Shown: positions 12,320-14,713 of the stretch, piece by piece | Layout: every line of letters begins with the position of its first letter | Numbering within the stretch: position 1 is the first letter of the stretch | Assembly (NCBI GenBank): GCA_964594115.1 | Contig: CAZQLD010000020.1 | Coordinates: forward strand, 1-14,713 | Direction of reading: 5' to 3' | Source: MFWN01 sp964594115 | GTDB taxonomy: Archaea; Nanobdellota; Nanobdellia; Pacearchaeales; GW2011-AR1 | Length of the DNA stretch: 14,713 bases | The notes under the pieces: model-generated | What the model was told of the DNA's origin: nothing | Database searches by the model: none | What the model saw: only the letters and a program-made list of their open reading frames with translations | Program-made: the position numbers and the translations under genes

Positions 12320-12466
12320 ATGGGAAAAGTTATTGTAAAAGGCGTTGTTAAGAGAAAAACCGGATACTTATACTATGTAGATGGAAAAGGAAATGTTTGT
12401 GAAGCAAAGATGGCAAGGGGCGGAAGAAAGAAAAAGAAGAAAGCAGCAAAAAAGAGGAGAAAGTAA
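12320..12466 (+). CDS. Small lysine-rich basic protein (48 residues)
   Basis: Translation gives MGKVIVKGVVKRKTG, then YLYYVDGKGNVCEAKMARGG, and a tail rich in lysine and arginine (RKKKKKAAKKRRK). The first 34 residues look like a small beta hairpin domain with one cysteine; the tail suggests binding to nucleic acid or the ribosome. The strong Shine-Dalgarno, rare in this window, implies high expression. I cannot name a family; a ribosome- or chromatin-associated protein is the natural guess. A T-rich stretch (12477-12505) follows as a probable terminator. Confidence 0.82.
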   Translation: MGKVIVKGVVKRKTGYLYYVDGKGNVCEAKMARGGRKKKKKAAKKRRK

Positions 12467-12476
12467 AGGGCCAAGG

Positions 12477-12505
12477 TTTTTTCAATATTTTTATTTTTAA
12501 TTTTT
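12477..12505 (+). terminator. T-rich transcription terminator
   Basis: Successive T-runs (tttttt, ttttt, ttttt, ttttt) directly after the stop of the 48-residue gene fit archaeal intrinsic termination, which needs T-tracts and no hairpin. It precedes the promoter of the next gene. Confidence 0.45.
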
Positions 12506-12510
12506 CGATT

Positions 12511-12522
12511 GATTTATAAATC
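12511..12522 (+). promoter_or_regulatory. TATA-like element deciding the start at 12542
   Basis: GATTTATAAATC is a perfect 12-bp palindrome whose centre is about 25 bases before ATG 12542. It rules against the in-frame upstream ATT/ATG-like starts near 12509, which lie at or before the box. Confidence 0.55.
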
Positions 12523-12541
12523 ATTCTTTCTAGATTTTTTA

Positions 12542-13291
12542 ATGAAAGCGATAATATTGTGCGCAGGTTATGCAACAAGGCTTTATCCTTTTACAATAAA
12601 TGAGCCAAAAGCCTTGTTGATGGTAGATGGAATGCCCCTTTTGTCGTATACAATTAGAAACTTGCAGAGTATTGAAGAAATAGATACGATATATGTTGTT
12701 ACTAATGAAAAATTTTATGATAAATTTGTTGACTGGAGAAAACAAGAAGACAATAAGATTGAAATAATTAATGATAAAACTTTGACAAATGAAGAGAGAT
12801 TAGGGGGCGTTATAGATTTTGCTTTAGCTTTAGAAAAAGCAGGAAATGATGATATTTTTGTTGTTTTTGGAGACATTTATTTTAGTTTTCCATTGAGGCA
12901 GTTTGTTGATTTTTTTAAAAACAATAAAAAAATAAGTGTGGCACTACATGATTTAAAAGATAAGGAGAAAGTTAAGAAATTTGGAGTTTTGGAAATGGAT
13001 GAAGACAAAATAGTGGGTTTTGAAGAAAAACCTGAAGAACCTAAATCAACATTAATTAATGCAGGGGCTTATGTTTTTCCTAAAGAATCTATTCCTGATT
13101 TAAAAGATTATATTAATTCTGATAAAAACAAAGAAAATATTGGATACATAATTATTGATTTTATTGAACAAGGAAAGGATATTAGGGGCTTTGTTTTTAA
13201 AGAAGATTGGCATGATATTGGAACAATAGAAGATTATGAAAAAATAAAAAAAGATATTAAGGAAATGGAAGAAAATGATACTGGGAATTGA
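12542..13291 (+). CDS. Sugar-1-phosphate nucleotidyltransferase (RmlA/GlmU-N type)
   Basis: A 249-residue protein from ATG 12542. It joins a nucleoside triphosphate and a sugar 1-phosphate into a nucleotide sugar for glycan synthesis. Signatures: LCAGYATRLYPFT (residues 6-18, variant of the G-x-G-x-R-L loop) followed by EPKALL (K23), VVFGDIYF with metal-binding D111, GFEEKP, INAGAYVFP and WHDIGT near the end. The length covers the catalytic domain only, with no left-handed beta-helix acyltransferase, so it is RmlA-like in size. The sugar and nucleotide are not certain. The stop TGA lies 17 bases inside kae1, so the two are co-transcribed; no functional link is known. Confidence 0.88.
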   Translation: MKAIILCAGYATRLYPFTINEPKALLMVDGMPLLSYTIRNLQSIEEIDTIYVVTNEKFYDKFVDWRKQEDNKIEIINDKTLTNEERLGGVIDFALALEKAGNDDIFVVFGDIYFSFPLRQFVDFFKNNKKISVALHDLKDKEKVKKFGVLEMDEDKIVGFEEKPEEPKSTLINAGAYVFPKESIPDLKDYINSDKNKENIGYIIIDFIEQGKDIRGFVFKEDWHDIGTIEDYEKIKKDIKEMEENDTGN

Positions 13292-14258
13292 ATCAACAGC
13301 ACATACGTTTGGTGTGGGAGTTGTGGATAATGAGAAGGTTTTAGCAAATGTTAAGGATTCTTATACAACTAAAAAAGGAGGGATAATTCCTATGGAGGCA
13401 GCTGAACATCATGAAAAAGTTGCAGAGCAGGTTTATAGAAAAGCCTTAGGAGAGGCTGAGATTGAGGAAAAAGAGATTGAAGCAATTGCAATTTCTAATG
13501 CTCCTGGATTAGCTCCTTGCTTACTTGTTGGTTTAAAGTTTGCAAAGAAATTGGCAGCAAGATTAGGAAAGCCTGTTATTCCAGTTAATCACTGTATTGC
13601 TCATCTTGAGATAGGCAGAATGACTGGAGCTAGGGATCCTGTTTTATTGTATGCAAGCGGAGCCAACACACAAATAATTGCTTATGCTTCTGGAAATTAC
13701 AGGATTTTTGGTGAGACTCTTGATATTGGAACAGGAAATCTTATTGATACTTTTGCAAGATATGCTGGAATTGGTTTTCCTGGCGGACCAAAAATTCAGG
13801 AACTTGCTAAAAAGTCAAGCGCAAAAGATTATATTGAGTTGCCTTATTCAGTCAAAGGTATGGATGTCGGTTTTTCAGGAATTCTTACTAAATTAAGGTA
13901 CTTATTGGAAAAAGAAAAACTAGAGGATTTATGCTTTTCTTTACAAGAGACAGCTTTTGCTATGCTGATTGAAGCAGCAGAGCGAGCTTTAGCGCATACA
14001 GGCAAGAAAGAATTGTTGCTAGGAGGAGGTGTTGCTTGCAATGAAAGACTGCAGGAAATGTGCAAGATTATGTGTGAAGAAAGGGGAGCAAGATTTTATG
14101 TTCCTGAAAATAGTTTGTTAGTGGATAATGCAGGAATGATTGCATTTTTAGGAGAAATTATGTGGAAAGCAGGTATCTTTACTAAAGTAGAAAATATTGG
14201 GAATTTGGATATAAATCCTAGAGAAAGAACAGATGATATTGAAGTTAGATGGAAGTAA
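13275..14258 (+). CDS. kae1: KEOPS complex Kae1, tRNA N6-threonylcarbamoyladenosine transferase
   Basis: A 327-residue protein, the usual length of stand-alone archaeal Kae1. It is the catalytic subunit of KEOPS, transferring threonylcarbamoyl from its adenylate to A37 of tRNAs that read ANN codons. Seen: GIESTAHTFGVGVV at the start, iron/zinc ligands H106 and H110 in NHCIAHLE, YASGANTQI (family: S-G-G/A-N-T), FARYAGIGFPGGPKIQELA, LLLGGGVACNERLQ and the last metal ligand D284 in LVDNAG. No Bud32 kinase is fused at the C-terminus, unlike in many Euryarchaeota. The start overlaps the preceding gene by 17 bases. Confidence 0.95.
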   Translation: MILGIESTAHTFGVGVVDNEKVLANVKDSYTTKKGGIIPMEAAEHHEKVAEQVYRKALGEAEIEEKEIEAIAISNAPGLAPCLLVGLKFAKKLAARLGKPVIPVNHCIAHLEIGRMTGARDPVLLYASGANTQIIAYASGNYRIFGETLDIGTGNLIDTFARYAGIGFPGGPKIQELAKKSSAKDYIELPYSVKGMDVGFSGILTKLRYLLEKEKLEDLCFSLQETAFAMLIEAAERALAHTGKKELLLGGGVACNERLQEMCKIMCEERGARFYVPENSLLVDNAGMIAFLGEIMWKAGIFTKVENIGNLDINPRERTDDIEVRWK

Positions 14259-14294
14259 CAGTAATAAATAAAAACCTAAATCTTATACCTTTTT

Positions 14295-14531
14295 ATGGAA
14301 GAATATAATACTGAATCTCATAATAATATCTCTGATTATACTAATCCAATAGATTCTTTGGGAAGAGAAGAGTTAAAAAGAAGAATAAGAGATTTTAAGG
14401 GCAGATTTAAATTAGATTTTACTGAGGATTATTTAAATAAGATTTCTGTGGGAAGGTTAAGGCATATTCTGCTTGCTGCACTAATTAATGCAAGACCAAA
14501 ATCAAATAAATTAGAAGATAAAACAAAGTAA
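14295..14531 (+). CDS. Unknown 78-residue protein
   Basis: A hydrophilic, largely helical protein. After a polar N-terminus (MEEYNTESHNNISDY) come PIDSLGREELKRRIRDFKGRF and DFTEDYLNKISVGRLRHILLAALINAR, with a short polar tail. The helical part resembles a small helix-turn-helix or SAP-like hairpin (L-x-x-E-L-K-R) but that is not secure. A weak TATA-like element (about 14265-14274) lies 25 bases before the ATG. It stands alone between kae1 and the next gene. Confidence 0.6.
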   Translation: MEEYNTESHNNISDYTNPIDSLGREELKRRIRDFKGRFKLDFTEDYLNKISVGRLRHILLAALINARPKSNKLEDKTK

Positions 14532-14565
14532 AAACATTTATTAAATCCAAAATTATTCTAATTTT

Positions 14566-14713
14566 ATGGAAAAGAGAAAAAAAGAGGTATTAGAAGTTTC
14601 TTTTGAGAAAAAATCAGACAAGAGCAAGGTGATGAAGATATTAATAATATCAATTATATTAGTTCTTTTAGCAATTATTCTTATTATAGGATTTTCTTTT
14701 TATAAGTATTTTA
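14566..14713 (+). CDS. Partial membrane protein, 3' end outside the window
   Basis: ATG 14566 opens a frame of 49 codons that runs to the window edge with no stop. A charged N-terminus (MEKRKKEVLEVSFEKK, SDKSK) precedes a strong transmembrane helix (MKILIISIILVLLAIILIIGFSFY). The topology suggests a short cytosolic head with the rest of the protein outside. A TATA-like tttattaaat (14537-14546) is centred about 25 bases upstream. No family can be assigned from this fragment. Confidence 0.65.
   Translation, partial: MEKRKKEVLEVSFEKKSDKSKVMKILIISIILVLLAIILIIGFSFYKYF

Overview
The window looks like chromosome from a DPANN-type archaeon of the Woesearchaeota/Pacearchaeota kind. This is inferred from AT-rich DNA, two tRNA genes with introns at position 37/38 flanked by bulge-helix-bulge motifs, an archaeal Kae1 and an archaeal YchF/Ygr210-type GTPase, very short intergenic gaps, and TATA-like elements lying about 25 bases upstream of start codons. 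That last pattern implies mostly leaderless mRNAs, and it was used here to choose starts. Placement below the level of archaea is not proven.

Layout. 1-135: an intron-containing tRNA-Glu, cut by the window edge. 267-1565: a FlaR-like P-loop kinase, a small two-helix membrane gene broken by one in-frame TGA, and a Tic20/DUF4870-like membrane protein. 1708-3189: a membrane-anchored secreted protein. 3190-4352 (minus strand): a SLOG-like Rossmann protein, a divergent nucleoside diphosphate kinase and an intron-containing tRNA-Ile(UAU) directly upstream of the kinase gene. 4429-6193: an unknown small protein followed by a CARF-HEPN protein of the TIGR02710 (Cas02710) kind, with no CRISPR array or other cas gene in view.

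6194-8192 (minus strand) holds the strangest part: two tandem paralogous genes. They share a 252-bp block differing at only two bases while the sequence on either side has diverged strongly. The upstream copy lacks the whole C-terminal domain of the downstream one. A divergently transcribed gene (8333-8833) encodes a short protein with a twin-arginine signal. 4429-8833 is the accessory-looking section of the window.

8868-14713 returns to housekeeping and conserved small genes: Ygr210-like GTPase, metallo-beta-lactamase-fold hydrolase, a small unknown, a Nudix hydrolase, an overlapping operon (DUF167, HELMH metallopeptidase-like, DUF192), a 48-residue lysine-rich protein with a structured leader and a strong Shine-Dalgarno, a sugar-phosphate nucleotidyltransferase overlapping kae1 (KEOPS tRNA t6A synthesis), another unknown, and the start of a membrane protein.

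Two divergent gene pairs (10549/10600 and 11282/11333) each have exactly 50 bp between start codons with one palindromic TATA-like element in the middle, suggesting shared bidirectional core promoters. The best candidates for new biology are the paralog pair with its Tat neighbour, the orphan CARF-HEPN protein with its small upstream gene, the alternative-hairpin leader at 12245-12319, and the TGA-interrupted membrane gene.
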